Source: Stenocarpella maydis
Taxonomy: Eukaryota > Ascomycota > Sordariomycetes > Diaporthales > Diaporthaceae
Assembly: GCA_002270565.1 (NCBI GenBank)
Contig: NQMI01000040.1
Coordinates: 154,506-218,505, forward strand
Reading direction: 5' to 3'
DNA length: 64,000 bases
The notes under the pieces: model-generated
Databases searched by the model: none
Told to the model about the DNA's origin: nothing
What the model saw: the letters and a program-made list of their open reading frames with translations, nothing else
Program-made: the position numbers and the translations under genes
In this document: positions 44,051 through 54,759 of the stretch, in pieces
Position numbering within the stretch: position 1 is the first letter of the stretch
Layout of the letters: the number at the start of each line of letters is the position of its first letter

Positions 44051-46630
44051 TTATAGACCAGGGACTCGCTTACCTTCCTCTTCCCCAGCGCTACTTGGGA
44101 CTTGAGACATGCCGTTTTTGTCGTAAACGACAACCTTGACATCCTCGGCTACGTCGAAAGGGTTGCTCAGGAACTTGGCATCAGCGTTCTCGGCCACGAG
44201 AATACGGTCGACCGAAGAGTCTTCCAAAAGGAGTATCCTCAGCTCCACGTCAAAGGGCTGCCCCACGCGATTCACACGAGCAAGGGCCTGGGCCTCCTGG
44301 TGGGGGTTCAGGAGTGGGCTCGTGAGGATGAGCCTATTGGCGACCTGGAGGTTGAGCGAATCCGAGGCGGCCGATGCGGGGGCAATAAAACATCTCCATG
44401 CGCCATCGCTCTTGTTCAGGCTCTTGAAGCGCCTCATGACGTCAAGTTTCTGGCTCGGGCTGAGATCCTCGTGGTACAGGAGCGGTTTGGCGCGAGAATG
44501 GTCACGGGCCAGGATCATGTAGAGCATGACGGCTGAGAAGACGGTTGGGGTGATGATGACCATCTTTTTGAGGCTAGTGTCCTTTTGAGCGCTGGCGCTG
44601 GCGCCGGCCTTCGAGGCCTGCGGCCGTGGCGTGCGGTCCTTCTCCATGCTGTCCAGCTCATTCAGAATGTACTGCAGCTTCGGACTCTGTGGACTGCGAG
44701 AAATCTTGTCAGCGAGGGGACGGAGAGCTTTGTTGGCAGTAAGGGCCTCACCCGTTGGATTTCTCTCATTTCGGATAAATCTGCGTATCTCGAGGTCCTT
44801 GAAAGGGACTTCAGGGTCTTCCAACAGGACTTTAGCAGCTGCTGGGAACATGGAGACAAGGTATAGAAGCTGAGCGTTCTTGTGCAATCGCCGACGCGTG
44901 TCGGAATGGTCCAGATCTTGAGGCCCAGTATTTATTTTAGTATCCATCAACATTCGGACATGGTGTACTTGGCTCTGTGGAGTTGTCCTCGATACGTACT
45001 GTGGACGAACCTTTCGAATTTCCGTGATTCGTGATCCCATGAAGTGTGTGTCAGCCTTGTCGCGAATGACCAGGTCGGCATCGAAAAACCTGGCGAAGAG
45101 CTCCTCAAACTCAGCCCTTGTGGATCTACCGAAAGCCCGGACTAGAGCTGATGCATCCCGGGCGGGTGCTATTAGATGACGCACAGTTTCGATCAAGTCT
45201 TCAAAACGGCCACCGAATGGAGTTCCGCTCACCAACCAGACATCGCCGGGGGCTGCCTGGGATGGATGAGGGCGGACGTCACGGCATTCAGCGGCAAGCC
45301 GGAAAGGTTGACTCTGTCCGTCAAGTTTGTGCGCCTCATCGATAAAGTTTATGCCCATTGGCATTGCGAATAGACCCTCTGGGGGCAACTCGAAGCCTCG
45401 GGGAGGGGGCGATAGTTGGTGTGTTTTCCAAGTGAAGAGATCTCTGAGCCGCGTATTATTGTGAGAAGTGACGACGATGTAAGTCTCCATCGCCATCGCC
45501 AGGCGGTCGGAGAGGGGCGCAGGCTCAGCGTCCCACTGAAGCTCACGAGCATTGGCAATTTGCCCTCCCGGGTGGCCCTCGGGTAGGGTAGCACTCATGC
45601 TCATCTTGTATCTGCCTTTGAGAAAGTCGGGGTGAGGCTCGAGCCGGGCCGAGAGACGTGCTCCCCTGTTTATAACTTGGAAGTTGTACGCCATGCGACT
45701 GAACTTTGCATCTTCTAGGATTTGAATCCATTCTGGCATGGAGACAGACGGGACCTGTATCACAGAAATCCCGCGCTTGAGCCTCGATATCTCTCTGCGT
45801 GTCACACCTTGTGGCTCGCAGTAGCAAACGCAATCGCAATGTCTCTGATGACGCGTGGGGCATTGACCTGTTTGGGCGCCACGAGCCAGATGGTTGAGCA
45901 CTAACTTCCGTGAGGGTTTGCCTTGCTTTTCTGCCTGTTCGCGTGCCTCACGCGCCTCCCATTCGCGCTCCACTCGACGCCGATTCTCCCAGATCAAGGC
46001 TCTGATGGTCACGGCACATAGGCAGATGAAGTTCTTTCCAGTCCCCATCTCCGAGGCCAGGATTCCGCCGGAAAGTCCGGTCTCATGGTCTTGAAACAGG
46101 ATTTCCATGGCTCTCGTAAAGCAACTCGGGGTAACTGAAAGCAGGGTGTGATCGAAACGAATCGACCGAACGTTTTCGCGCTGGTTAGTATCGATGTGAG
46201 GGAAGAAGCGAGCATAGTATTTGAATTTCTGCGTTTGTAATGCAACCAATTCAGCTCGGAGCTCAGGGGAAACATCCAGTTCTCCGAGGCCCGTTGTGGG
46301 AAGAAGGCTCGTCATATAGGTATCTTGAACGATTCTAGAAGCCAATTGCGTTAGTGTGGATGTCTTTTCGGGGGTGGCTTTGGGAGATACCATGTCTTTG
46401 GCCGTTGAAGGGGCGTTCTTGACAGCAAATATAAGCTTGCTGATGGCCCTTCTGCTCGTTGCAAAAGTGTTTGCCCTCTTTCCTGGAGTTGGCCTTGAAG
46501 CTTCATCAGCCGGCTGAGTGGTGGGCCTACTATTAGGCTGATATCCCGTAGGAGGTGGCCTTCTGGGTAGGTCTGACATGGTACGTACTATTCCCCAGAC
46601 CGGAAACTGTTGACTACCAACTCTTACCAT
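44051..46630 (-). CDS. SNF2-like helicase-related protein with altered Walker A and internal Cys cluster
   Basis: An intronless protein of 859 residues (842 from the second in-frame ATG at 46579, MSDLPRRPPP, which is the more likely start). The SNF2/superfamily-2 order of motifs is visible. Motif I is SGGILASEMGTGKN at about 187-200, with Asn where Thr or Ser normally follows the P-loop Lys. Motif II is FIDEAHKL at about 429-436, and motif III is WLVSGTPFGG. The C-terminal lobe has VIITPTVFSAVMLYMIL, and motif VI appears as QALARVNRVGQ in place of Q-x-x-x-R-x-H-R-x-G-Q. Between motifs I and II sits a 150-residue insert with CPTRHQRHCDCVCYC (five Cys and two His within 15 residues), possibly metal-binding. 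The N-terminus is basic and disordered. It may be a chromatin or DNA-repair ATPase relative, or a catalytically weak member. It lies between two transposon clusters. Confidence 0.72.
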   Translation of the reverse strand: MVRVGSQQFPVWGIVRTMSDLPRRPPPTGYQPNSRPTTQPADEASRPTPGKRANTFATSRRAISKLIFAVKNAPSTAKDMVSPKATPEKTSTLTQLASRIVQDTYMTSLLPTTGLGELDVSPELRAELVALQTQKFKYYARFFPHIDTNQRENVRSIRFDHTLLSVTPSCFTRAMEILFQDHETGLSGGILASEMGTGKNFICLCAVTIRALIWENRRRVEREWEAREAREQAEKQGKPSRKLVLNHLARGAQTGQCPTRHQRHCDCVCYCEPQGVTRREISRLKRGISVIQVPSVSMPEWIQILEDAKFSRMAYNFQVINRGARLSARLEPHPDFLKGRYKMSMSATLPEGHPGGQIANARELQWDAEPAPLSDRLAMAMETYIVVTSHNNTRLRDLFTWKTHQLSPPPRGFELPPEGLFAMPMGINFIDEAHKLDGQSQPFRLAAECRDVRPHPSQAAPGDVWLVSGTPFGGRFEDLIETVRHLIAPARDASALVRAFGRSTRAEFEELFARFFDADLVIRDKADTHFMGSRITEIRKVRPQYVSRTTPQSQVHHVRMLMDTKINTGPQDLDHSDTRRRLHKNAQLLYLVSMFPAAAKVLLEDPEVPFKDLEIRRFIRNERNPTGEALTANKALRPLADKISRSPQSPKLQYILNELDSMEKDRTPRPQASKAGASASAQKDTSLKKMVIITPTVFSAVMLYMILARDHSRAKPLLYHEDLSPSQKLDVMRRFKSLNKSDGAWRCFIAPASAASDSLNLQVANRLILTSPLLNPHQEAQALARVNRVGQPFDVELRILLLEDSSVDRILVAENADAKFLSNPFDVAEDVKVVVYDKNGMSQVPSSAGEEEGKRVPGL

Positions 46631-48348
46631 GTGTGTAACGCACTTGTTTCTTGGCCCTGCCTGGAAAGATGTGAATTTTGATATATGATTGGGAACTACC
46701 CATTCACCAACAAGTTCGCAAGGAAACTGCTCGTCTACGTAGATGATGTTTGGGTAAGCTTTGTTGGTTTACAACTGCTTGGGAGAAAGACTATTGTGAT
46801 GGATAGTGACGAGCAGAACAAGACTTGGACAACTGGCCCTCGTCCCATTATTTATAGTCTCAGTGTTCACTCAGAACTGCGCCTCACTTTCATCACGATG
46901 TGTGCTTCATAAAACAAACTGGACAGACAATAGGTCAGAGTATTTGGAACGGTCGTGCTAAGAAGGCCTGAACAATGCTGGTTGTTCAGGGGCAGTCTAG
47001 CTTGCTGGATCACCATAGCTTTGTATAAGATTTTGAGCGGGAGATAATGGGTTGTTTGGGAGGGACAAGGACTTTATTAATAAAGAATTGGAAGACATGT
47101 TAGTCGAAGCAATCAGTGTGAGTGTATTTGACATGGGGTTTACAAAGCGTCAAGGCCTCCCGTGTCTTATGAAAGAATCGGCGTATTCCAACCGGCACGA
47201 TGTCAAATTCAAGGTTTCTGGGCTAGTTAGTAAAATGTTGCTGAATCCTTGTCCTTAAAGATGTGAAAGAGATGGAGTCAATCTCAATGCCGCAGGCGAA
47301 CCCCACCAAGCAAAAAGCAGGGACATGCTGGCGAATGATAGCCTTGGTCATTTATTCCGGCTCGGCATGCCGTGCTCTATCCTCCGGTGTTAATTACTAG
47401 ACCCAGCATTGGAGAGAACGGCACTGCCCGTTATCTTCAATGCGTTGCACCCTGCTATGGTTGGGTCCTATCGACAACTTCAAGACTGTTATGGGCTCTT
47501 GACCAAGACATATGAAGTGCTCGGCAGGGCACTTTGCACTTCAGCATTCTGGCCAATACCATTGACCTTTTCATAGATCTGTTCGTCTCCAATGATCCCC
47601 CAAAGAGGACACGTATCTGGTGGATAAATTAGCGATGTATTGGTCTTGAGCATCTGTACGAGCAAGGTGAGTCTCATTCAGCCCCACATGTTGAACCTTC
47701 CGCATGGACCTTCGTCATATGAACTGGAGCCAACCCTGCCCCCCAGATGATCCAGCCGTTTACCATAACACTCCCTTAATAAGCTATAAACTGTTCATGA
47801 CTTGCCTAGATAATTGACTGCACACTGACATTTAATAATTGTTCCATCTTGGTGTGCTGCACTCCAGGGCTGTTACAGGCCCTAGGCCCTCGCAATTCTG
47901 GTCTTTCCCCAGGTTCGACGCACCGAGACCGGTAGATTGATACCGCCCGGTGATATCGTTGGTGTTGTGGTGAGAAAGACCGATGACGCCCACCACTTGT
48001 GGAAGGTTGTGAGGCCCAGCCACGTCATGTGCCCAAGAGTCGTCAGATCGCAGTGCAGTTGCGCTGGCATCAATGTGTGGCATCTATTCTAAGCGCTTAG
48101 AAGCCATGACAGGACATCTCGCTACTCGTTATGCTGAGACTCTAATTCTAACATGGCATACTGTTAATGCCCTTTCCCAGGCCATCTGAATGACCTCCCT
48201 CGCTCCTGACGATGCATACTCTACAGCCCTGACAGGCAACCATATCCCCGAACCGTCACAGCGGACAAGCCCCGTGTGCCCACAAGCCACCCTCTAAACG
48301 GCAGAATTCCCATCCAAATGCGCACCAGCCACCACTGGCGCACATATG
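46631..48348. other. Intergenic region, nothing seen
   Basis: 1.7 kb of moderately AT-rich DNA between minus-strand genes. Frames of 60-80 codons on both strands show no family signal. Confidence 0.5.
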
Positions 48349-49263
48349 CTAATCGGCAAGCTTGTAGATCTTCTGGATGTCGGCCAGGGCGGTGGCAAAG
48401 TCGAACTTGAGGTCCTTGAGCAGGCCGTCCTTGAAACCAAAGACCCAGCCGTGCACGATGGGGAAGTGGTTCTTTGCGTACGACTTCTGGACGGCGGCGG
48501 ACTTGACGACGTTGCGGCACTGCTCGATGACGTTGAGCTCGACCAGGCGGTCGTAGCGGGCGCTCTCGTCCTCGATGGCGTCCAGCTCGTGCTCGTGCAG
48601 GCGGTAGACGTCCCTGATGTTCCTAAGCCAGGGGTTGAGGATGCCGAGGTCCTTGGGGGTCATGGCGGCCTTGACGCCGCCGCAGCCGTAGTGGCCGCAG
48701 ACGACAATGTGCTTGACCTCGAGGTGCTCGACGGCGTAGTGGAGGACCGAGGCGGCGTTGAGGTCGATGTTGCAGACCAGGTTGGCGATGTTGCGGTGGA
48801 CAAAGGCCTCGCCGGGCTCGAGGCCGGTGATCTGCTCGGCGGGGATGCGCGAGTCGCTGCAGCCGATCCACAGGTACTCGGGCTTCTGGCCGGCGCTGAG
48901 GTGGGTGAAGAAGTCCGGGTCCTGGGCCTTCTTCTCAGCCGCCCACCTGGTGTTGTGCTCGAAGACGCGGTCGTGCGTCTGCTGCAGGTAGCGCGAGATC
49001 TGTTCGTCGGACATGATGCTCCTGAGGTGGCGCCTGGCGGTGGTGGGGGCGACGAGGTGTGGTGAGAAGCTGTTCCCGCGGGGCCCGGAGTGAGAGCTGC
49101 AGTGACGCTGGGAGCCACGGCTGGGTGCGCGGTTGAGGCTGGGGCTGAGCACGAGGTTCTGAGTAAGCCCACCCTTGGGAGACGACGAGGGAGCGAGGCA
49201 GGTGATGGAACCTGGTCTTGGAAGCTGGTGGGCGACGTGGGAGCACACACGCCCTCTTATCAT
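48349..49263 (-). CDS. Beta-class carbonic anhydrase
   Basis: A zinc enzyme interconverting CO2 and bicarbonate. The core of 221 residues starts at the ATG at 49014 (MSDEQISRYLQQTHDRVFEH). Counting from there, the ligands are Cys52 in WIGCSDSR and His108/Cys111 in CGHYGCGG; the Asp54/Arg56 dyad and the FVHRNIANLV segment are also present, all as in plant-type beta-carbonic anhydrases. The frame stays open upstream to an ATG at 49263. This adds 83 residues rich in Arg/Ser/His with few acidic residues (SQRHCSSHSGPRGNSFSPHL...), which could be a mitochondrial presequence. A cytosolic form from 49014 and a longer organellar form are both possible. The C-terminal FGFKDGLLKDLKFDF is typical. No introns. 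Confidence 0.92.
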   Translation of the reverse strand: MIRGRVCSHVAHQLPRPGSITCLAPSSSPKGGLTQNLVLSPSLNRAPSRGSQRHCSSHSGPRGNSFSPHLVAPTTARRHLRSIMSDEQISRYLQQTHDRVFEHNTRWAAEKKAQDPDFFTHLSAGQKPEYLWIGCSDSRIPAEQITGLEPGEAFVHRNIANLVCNIDLNAASVLHYAVEHLEVKHIVVCGHYGCGGVKAAMTPKDLGILNPWLRNIRDVYRLHEHELDAIEDESARYDRLVELNVIEQCRNVVKSAAVQKSYAKNHFPIVHGWVFGFKDGLLKDLKFDFATALADIQKIYKLAD

Positions 49264-49286
49264 CGCAGAGGTGCCTTGGCCACGTA

Positions 49287-49287
<1 letters not shown>

Positions 49288-49317
<30 letters not shown>

Positions 49318-49338
49318 CTTCTTCTTCTTCTTCTTCTT

Positions 49339-49368
<30 letters not shown>
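49288..49368. repeat. (CTT)27 trinucleotide microsatellite
   Basis: 81 uninterrupted bases of CTT on the plus strand, GAA/AAG on the gene's strand. It ends only 25 bases upstream of the long-form start codon of the carbonic anhydrase, so it would lie in that gene's promoter or 5' UTR. Confidence 0.95.
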
Positions 49369-49369
<1 letters not shown>

Positions 49370-50820
49370 TCTTTTTTCCCCCTCCCCTGCTAACAAGAGT
49401 GAAGGCGTCGAGGCTTGACAAATCCCTCAGCTTGGCAGACGGTCGATGAGTCTTCTTCCTGCCGGTGGGAAAATTTGCTGGGGCGATCAGCGGAGCCTGC
49501 CGTTTGGAGGGCCGCACGTCCGGAGGTACCTGCCCGCGCATATCTCCGCCTGCGGGATACCCGCCGGGCTCTGGTTGCACTAACTCGACGCCGATCGCTG
49601 GCTGCTATGGTAAATACGGAGTACTAGTAGTGGTTTTAGTCTTGGTCCGGCGTCCCACGAACCCTCCAACGTTGGGCTACTGCGGAACAAGGGGGCAAGG
49701 AAAAAAGAACCGCCAGACAGAAGATGCCCCCTTGCAACGGCCGTGTGCAATAGCATAACATTGAACCCCAGGTGCCATTGATTCCCTCCCGCCCCAACAC
49801 ATTGCTTCAGTGTTCTGTGCTTGTCTGACGCGTCTGCCACTGGAATCGATCCGAGATCGAAAGGACACGAGAGTATTCATTTCCGTCTCCAAGAAAGCAA
49901 TACGGCTGGCGGTTAAAGAATTATAATAAATTATATATTCACTATTTATATGGTCCAAATCCGGGTTAAGCACTTGATGGGTGGTTCTAAAAGGCTGGGT
50001 ACATATATAGGCATGTATTGGCTAGTTTGAATCGGTGCACAGTCGCCATCACTCTTATATACCAGCACTTGAGGCCATAGGAGTCGTCTTGCTCGTAACT
50101 TGGGTATGGCGGTCTCCAGCAGTATCAGATTGTCGAGATGGTATGAAGGCCCACCACTTCCCAATGCTTGTAGGATTCGATGTTTCCAATCTCATATTTG
50201 GCGGGGGCTCGGTTAGGCGGCGAGGGCAGCGCAGATTTCTGGAACAGACAAGAACGTCTTGGAAGAATCTGACAAGATTCGGTGCCACTGCGCTCTGGTG
50301 ACTTCATCCGGTGGTGGGCTATTTTATGGTTTGGAAGGTGGCATGCATTATTACAAAAATACCCGAGCGCCTGGCACCAGGCATTCTAGTGTAGATCGCC
50401 ATTGTTGGCAATAGTGCTTATTAATCAACTATGGACTACTTGTCTACGGTGGGCGAGGAGCCCCCTATATATACTTTATCCCAGATACTATACATAGTAG
50501 CAGGGAAATAAGATATCCCGTATTAATAATACACCAGTAGTCTAGAATATTCCAACAGCCATCGACCAGGGTCCTGAAGTCCATAGGCTGGGGAAAAGCC
50601 GAGCAGGACTCGGCGATCGACATTCTGGGCCACACATCTGGTGCAACGGTTATCATGTCGAATTTTACTTTCTTTCCCCAGATTTCCTTGCCAATTCCTT
50701 GTACCTTCGCATCCTTACTACTGTGAATATCAACCTTGGAAAGTTGTGTGACGTCTCACAGTGACTTGCCACGTTTCATAGACCTCTAGGGTATTGTCCG
50801 GCTGCAGGTCTTTTTCTTTC

Positions 50821-50857
50821 TCTCTCTTTTNTTTTTTTTTTTTTAAAAAAAAAAAAA
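50821..50857. repeat. Homopolymer junction T-run/A-run with an N
   Basis: A pyrimidine-rich lead is followed by TTTT-N-T(13) and then A(13). The N at 50831 and the mirror-like T/A blocks suggest a sequencing or assembly difficulty. Confidence 0.7.
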
Positions 50858-52090
50858 GAAACCAAAGAGGGTGGGATTGTGTTCGGACTGGACCTTGAAG
50901 TCTTATCCACCTAGCGCGAATGCATACAGCAAATCTGCATATGGGTCCGGCCCCTCGGGACAAGATACCTGAAAGTTATGTTCTACATAGTACCTCATAA
51001 TGAAGGAAAAGTGGCCCAAACGCCGACGGAGTAATGTGCTTTGGCAGACCTCGGGTGCTAGCAAGGGCTGTAGTACTGTGTAGACGCAAGCGGACCCGCC
51101 AGGTCCCCCTATCTAATGCCTGTTGAAGTTTAATAGGATTTGTTGTGTGAGGGACTCCAGACAGAGGTCCTATAACGGGGCACCGTTGTCCTCGTATGCT
51201 AAGTACGGAAACAAGCTTGGAAGTTTATGTACGTACGTGCTGAGATATGCTGAGCACGTGCAGGCTGGGCAGAAGCTGTTCAGCAGAGAGGGAGGGGAAG
51301 TCTGTCCAGGCCGTGGGGTCGTGACAGCACATACGGATGCGTATATTTCGGAGCCAATCCCCTCAAAATCTCTCTTCACATCCTTCTGCGCCCTGATTCT
51401 CTGCAGTCATCAAACACAAGTCAGCCTGATCATCACCAGACTCCCGAGCCACCCGCGAAGAAACCTCGGGTCCGCTTCACACAGCTCGATCTCTCGACCC
51501 TGTCACCCGCTGTCGAGCCAATCAAACTGGATGGACCTGTGCCCGGTGCGCCAGGGGTCTGCTGTACTGCCGTGCTCTCTCTCTCTCATACTCGCTTCCC
51601 TTATAATCCATGGGTGCTCGCCTTAGTGCGCGCTTCCGCCGACCCGACATAACTACTCCAGACCTGTCCCTTCGCTATCGACCAACCGTTGGCAGAAGCC
51701 AAATGCGCATCTTGGAAATGTCTGTTAAGCAGCAGGGAGCACACGACCCCAAGGGCCTAGAGGGAAGGGTAGTGGTCAGAAGCCAAATTGTCCCCTCCCC
51801 CCCCTCTGTCCCGTTTCTCCTGGCGTTCAAATTGAACAGCTATGAATTTGCTAGTTTGGCTTTTGGAATCCAGTTATCCTCGCGATAAGCTTGGATTGGA
51901 TTTCATACCAAGGTACCTGGCCAGCCTTCGAAACACCCTCTTTGCTGTCGCATAATCCTCCGGGAACAAGTCGCGAGGCTTCTTTGATTAGAAAGTTGAG
52001 AGGACAGTTGATATTGTCTACTTCCCTTCAAGTCCCTGGTGGGCCACGCGTCGAGCTAGCAAAATTTAAAGCCGGTCGAGTCTACACCCA

Positions 52091-52202
52091 CTGTCTGTGA
52101 CAAGCGAAGTGATGCCCCCCCCCGGTAATTAGCTGTTTCCGCATGTGCCACCAAAATTTGGCTGGGCGGTCAGGAAACTCATAATTCTCGTCTGGACAAC
52201 CA
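52091..52202 (+). repeat. Left terminal inverted repeat (about 112 bp) of a 3.9-kb element
   Basis: Starts CTGTCTGTGACAAGCGAAGT, contains a C9 run, and continues to GGACAACCA. It matches 55892-56005 in reverse complement, differing mainly by C/T transitions and one or two single-base length changes. Confidence 0.85.
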
Positions 52203-52399
52203 AATCGTCGTCATTATCGTCGCCAGCAGAACATATTGATTACCCAAATGGGTAATAGTGATGCCATACTATATGGTGAACTCCAGCCCATCTCGTGAAG
52301 GCGCCTACAACCTGCTTGCTCTAGCACAAGGTAACGTTAGCCCAGCCAACCCTGCAGACAATGTGTTCTGACTGGCCTAGCAAGCCCGGCCTACCCAAT

Positions 52400-54600
52400 G
52401 CTTACCACATAAAACCCGCTCTAGAAGCCGAATTATACGGTTTGCTGATGATAATGCCATGCTACCTAAGCAGGCATATGCCCGGAAGCTAATGGCTAAA
52501 GCAACTGAAGCCCAGCAGACTGCTCGAAAGTACTTATAGGCAGCCTTAAAGACTAGCTGAGATAAGTTAACTGCGGTAGAATATGCAGCTCAGAGGGCAT
52601 AAGAGAATACTGCTAAAGTTAACAATAATATACCTCATGAGGGGAAAGAGGAGGACCAACTATAAGCCGCTGAAGCTAAGGATTCTACCCCTAATAAGGA
52701 ATCCCCATTAGATAATGCTAGCGATAATATTAAGCTGCTTGGAAGTCGCCCACGGCAGGCGCCTTTGGGCAAAGTGCTTCTAACTTTAACTATTAAAATT
52801 ACTAGTTAGAAGACTAGTTCTCACACTCTATAACCTAAATATCACTCCATATAACTTAATAATGAATATTAGGGCCTAGAAATTATAAGGATTATGGGTA
52901 AATATAAGGCATTAATATTAGACTGGGTTGAGGCTAGCTTTAAGGATAACTTAGGTATTATAATTAATCTAAGGGGGGTATTTATTAAGGCTGGTTGGGT
53001 TGCAGGTTAGAAGTCTAATATATATTGGTTAGAAACATATAGAAAGGGTTAAGATGGGGTAATTAGAGTACTTAATTATGAGAATCTTATAGATATGCTC
53101 TTTAAGGTTAAGGGACCATTCTTTCTTAGGTTTACCCATACTTATAGGGTTACCTTGCTGCCGCTAGCATTGCAAACGCCCACATCATGGGGCACAGGGC
53201 GTTGCCTAGCGGGCCGACCAATTGACATATTCATGCCATCCCCAATTGGCCGGCCAGTGGCTGCCCCTGAGGACGGTCTGCTAGCAGTCAGGCGGGTGGG
53301 AAGCATCACTTCCGCAGGCAGTAGCCCAATGCCTAGGGAACCTCAGAATGGGTGAGTTACCGCTTGAATGCTCGCCAAGATGGGGGAGGAAGCAGACCCA
53401 GTATAGGCAACCTATAAGCAACTGATGGATATCTGGTTGTGTTACTATAGGGCACATTACAAGGCTAATCATTACTACCATAATAAGGGCAATGCCTTAC
53501 AGCAGTAGTATTTCGTAAAGAAGGATAATACACACATAAGTTTATCTAATAGGGACTTATCTAAATGGGCTAAAGCAATTACCAGAGGCAAAGCCACTCT
53601 AAGGGGGCTACTGGAAGTTCTCTTTAACTACTGGAAAGCTCAGGCTAAAGTTAACAATAAGGAGTCTACCAATAATAAAGTCAGCCTTATCCCACCTAAG
53701 AAGAAGCAGAAGAAGTAAAAGCAGAAGGAAAGTAGTATTAATATTATCATTAACCCATTATTTAATATTAACTTACCTAGGGTTGGGTATGGCCAGGCAG
53801 CCTCAATAGGGCTGCTGCCATTACTACCGCCTGCTTCTTCTCACGGGTTTAACGGGCTCCCAGCTCTACCAACAGTAGCAACAATAATAATACTAGGGAG
53901 CCCAGTATGGCAGCGGAAGCTACTAGTAATACTATTATTATTGCTGCTATAAGTAGATAGGGACGAGAAAGTACTATATTAAGAGTTTATCATAGAAGCA
54001 CTTTAGAAGCACTTTAAGCACCCATCAGAAAAAGAACAGCTTAAACAACTTCTAAAAGTAATAAAGTAGTAAGAACTTAATCTTCATAAGCTCCACAGGA
54101 AGGAGGATATATGGTTTAATAATTAGGGCCTACAGGCCATCTTACTAATCAGAACGCTCGTTAAGCTATACCTAAAGGGGAAGGAGGACTTTACCAGTTT
54201 CTTCAATAGTAATGATAACAACAAGGACTTGCTGCCCCAGCAGGGGCCATCAGACAGTCAACAAGTTAACCACCAGGCAGATATTAATAGTACATAACCC
54301 ACAAAGCCCGTGAGGGTTGCCTAACTGACTAATTAGTTTCATCTAATGCTAGGCCTTGTAAGTAGGTTAAATACTTAACTAGAGGGTTAGAAGCCCGCCA
54401 TTGTGGCCGCTATGGTCTGCTAAGGCGGAGAAATCATTTAACGAGTCCCTAGGGCACTTCCTGAGCAAAGAAAGTGGTAATTAAGCACATAAAAAGACGT
54501 AATTAGCAACAGGAAGCAGTCTAAAGGAGGAAAGTTATTTATTTCAAGCAAACATAGTAGATTTAAGTAATTTAGTGCCCTGCGCAGGGTACTAAATCAA
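52400..54600 (+). pseudogene. Unidentified transposon-borne gene remnant
   Basis: Reading through TAG/TAA codons on the plus strand gives long stretches of protein-like sequence. One part, about 52440-52640, is helical and coiled-coil-like and rich in Lys/Ala/Gln (RKLMAKATEAQQTARKYL). Another, at about 52900-53130, contains GKYKALILDWVEASFKDNL and NYENLIDMLFKVKG. Later parts have a basic PPKKKQKK cluster (about 53695-53715) and a helical segment KHFKHPSEKEQLKQLLKVI (about 54010-54066). I do not recognise a family. It could be an accessory protein of the element or a captured host gene. The GC-rich patch at 53150-53355 interrupts it. Confidence 0.4.
53150..53355. other. GC-rich island inside the degraded transposon
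   Basis: About 205 bases with markedly higher GC and no CA-to-TA decay, inside TA-rich RIP-mutated DNA. It is bordered on both sides by GTTACC (53149-53154 and 53356-53361), which might be a short target duplication of a later insertion. No coding function recognised. Confidence 0.4.
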
Positions 54601-54759
54601 TTAGGTGTATTTGCCTATAGGAAGGCACTAATTCATCTATGTTAACCCCTAGCTACCAACCCAACTAGTTAACTTACAAAAAATACTACTCAACCCACAC
54701 CACAATACTCAATAAGAACTCCCTTAATTTTCATTATCACAACTTCTAACTAGTACCAT

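Larger units (their letters stand above)
49264..52090. other. Gene-poor region with (CTT)n tract
   Basis: 2.8 kb with no convincing gene. It begins with the carbonic-anhydrase upstream region and a (CTT)27 repeat. It includes an N at 50831 inside a T-run/A-run and ends at a long-TIR transposon. Frames of up to 167 codons (51123-51626) are not recognisable. Confidence 0.5.

Noticed and set aside
48346..49065. 239-codon plus-strand frame
   Set aside because: Exact antisense of the carbonic anhydrase, with Val/Leu/Asp/Gly bias from high GC3.
49260..49580. Poly-Arg frame of 106 codons
   Set aside because: Product of the (CTT)27 microsatellite.
51123..51626. 167-codon plus-strand frame
   Set aside because: No family resemblance and no conserved splice context; gene-poor flank of a transposon.
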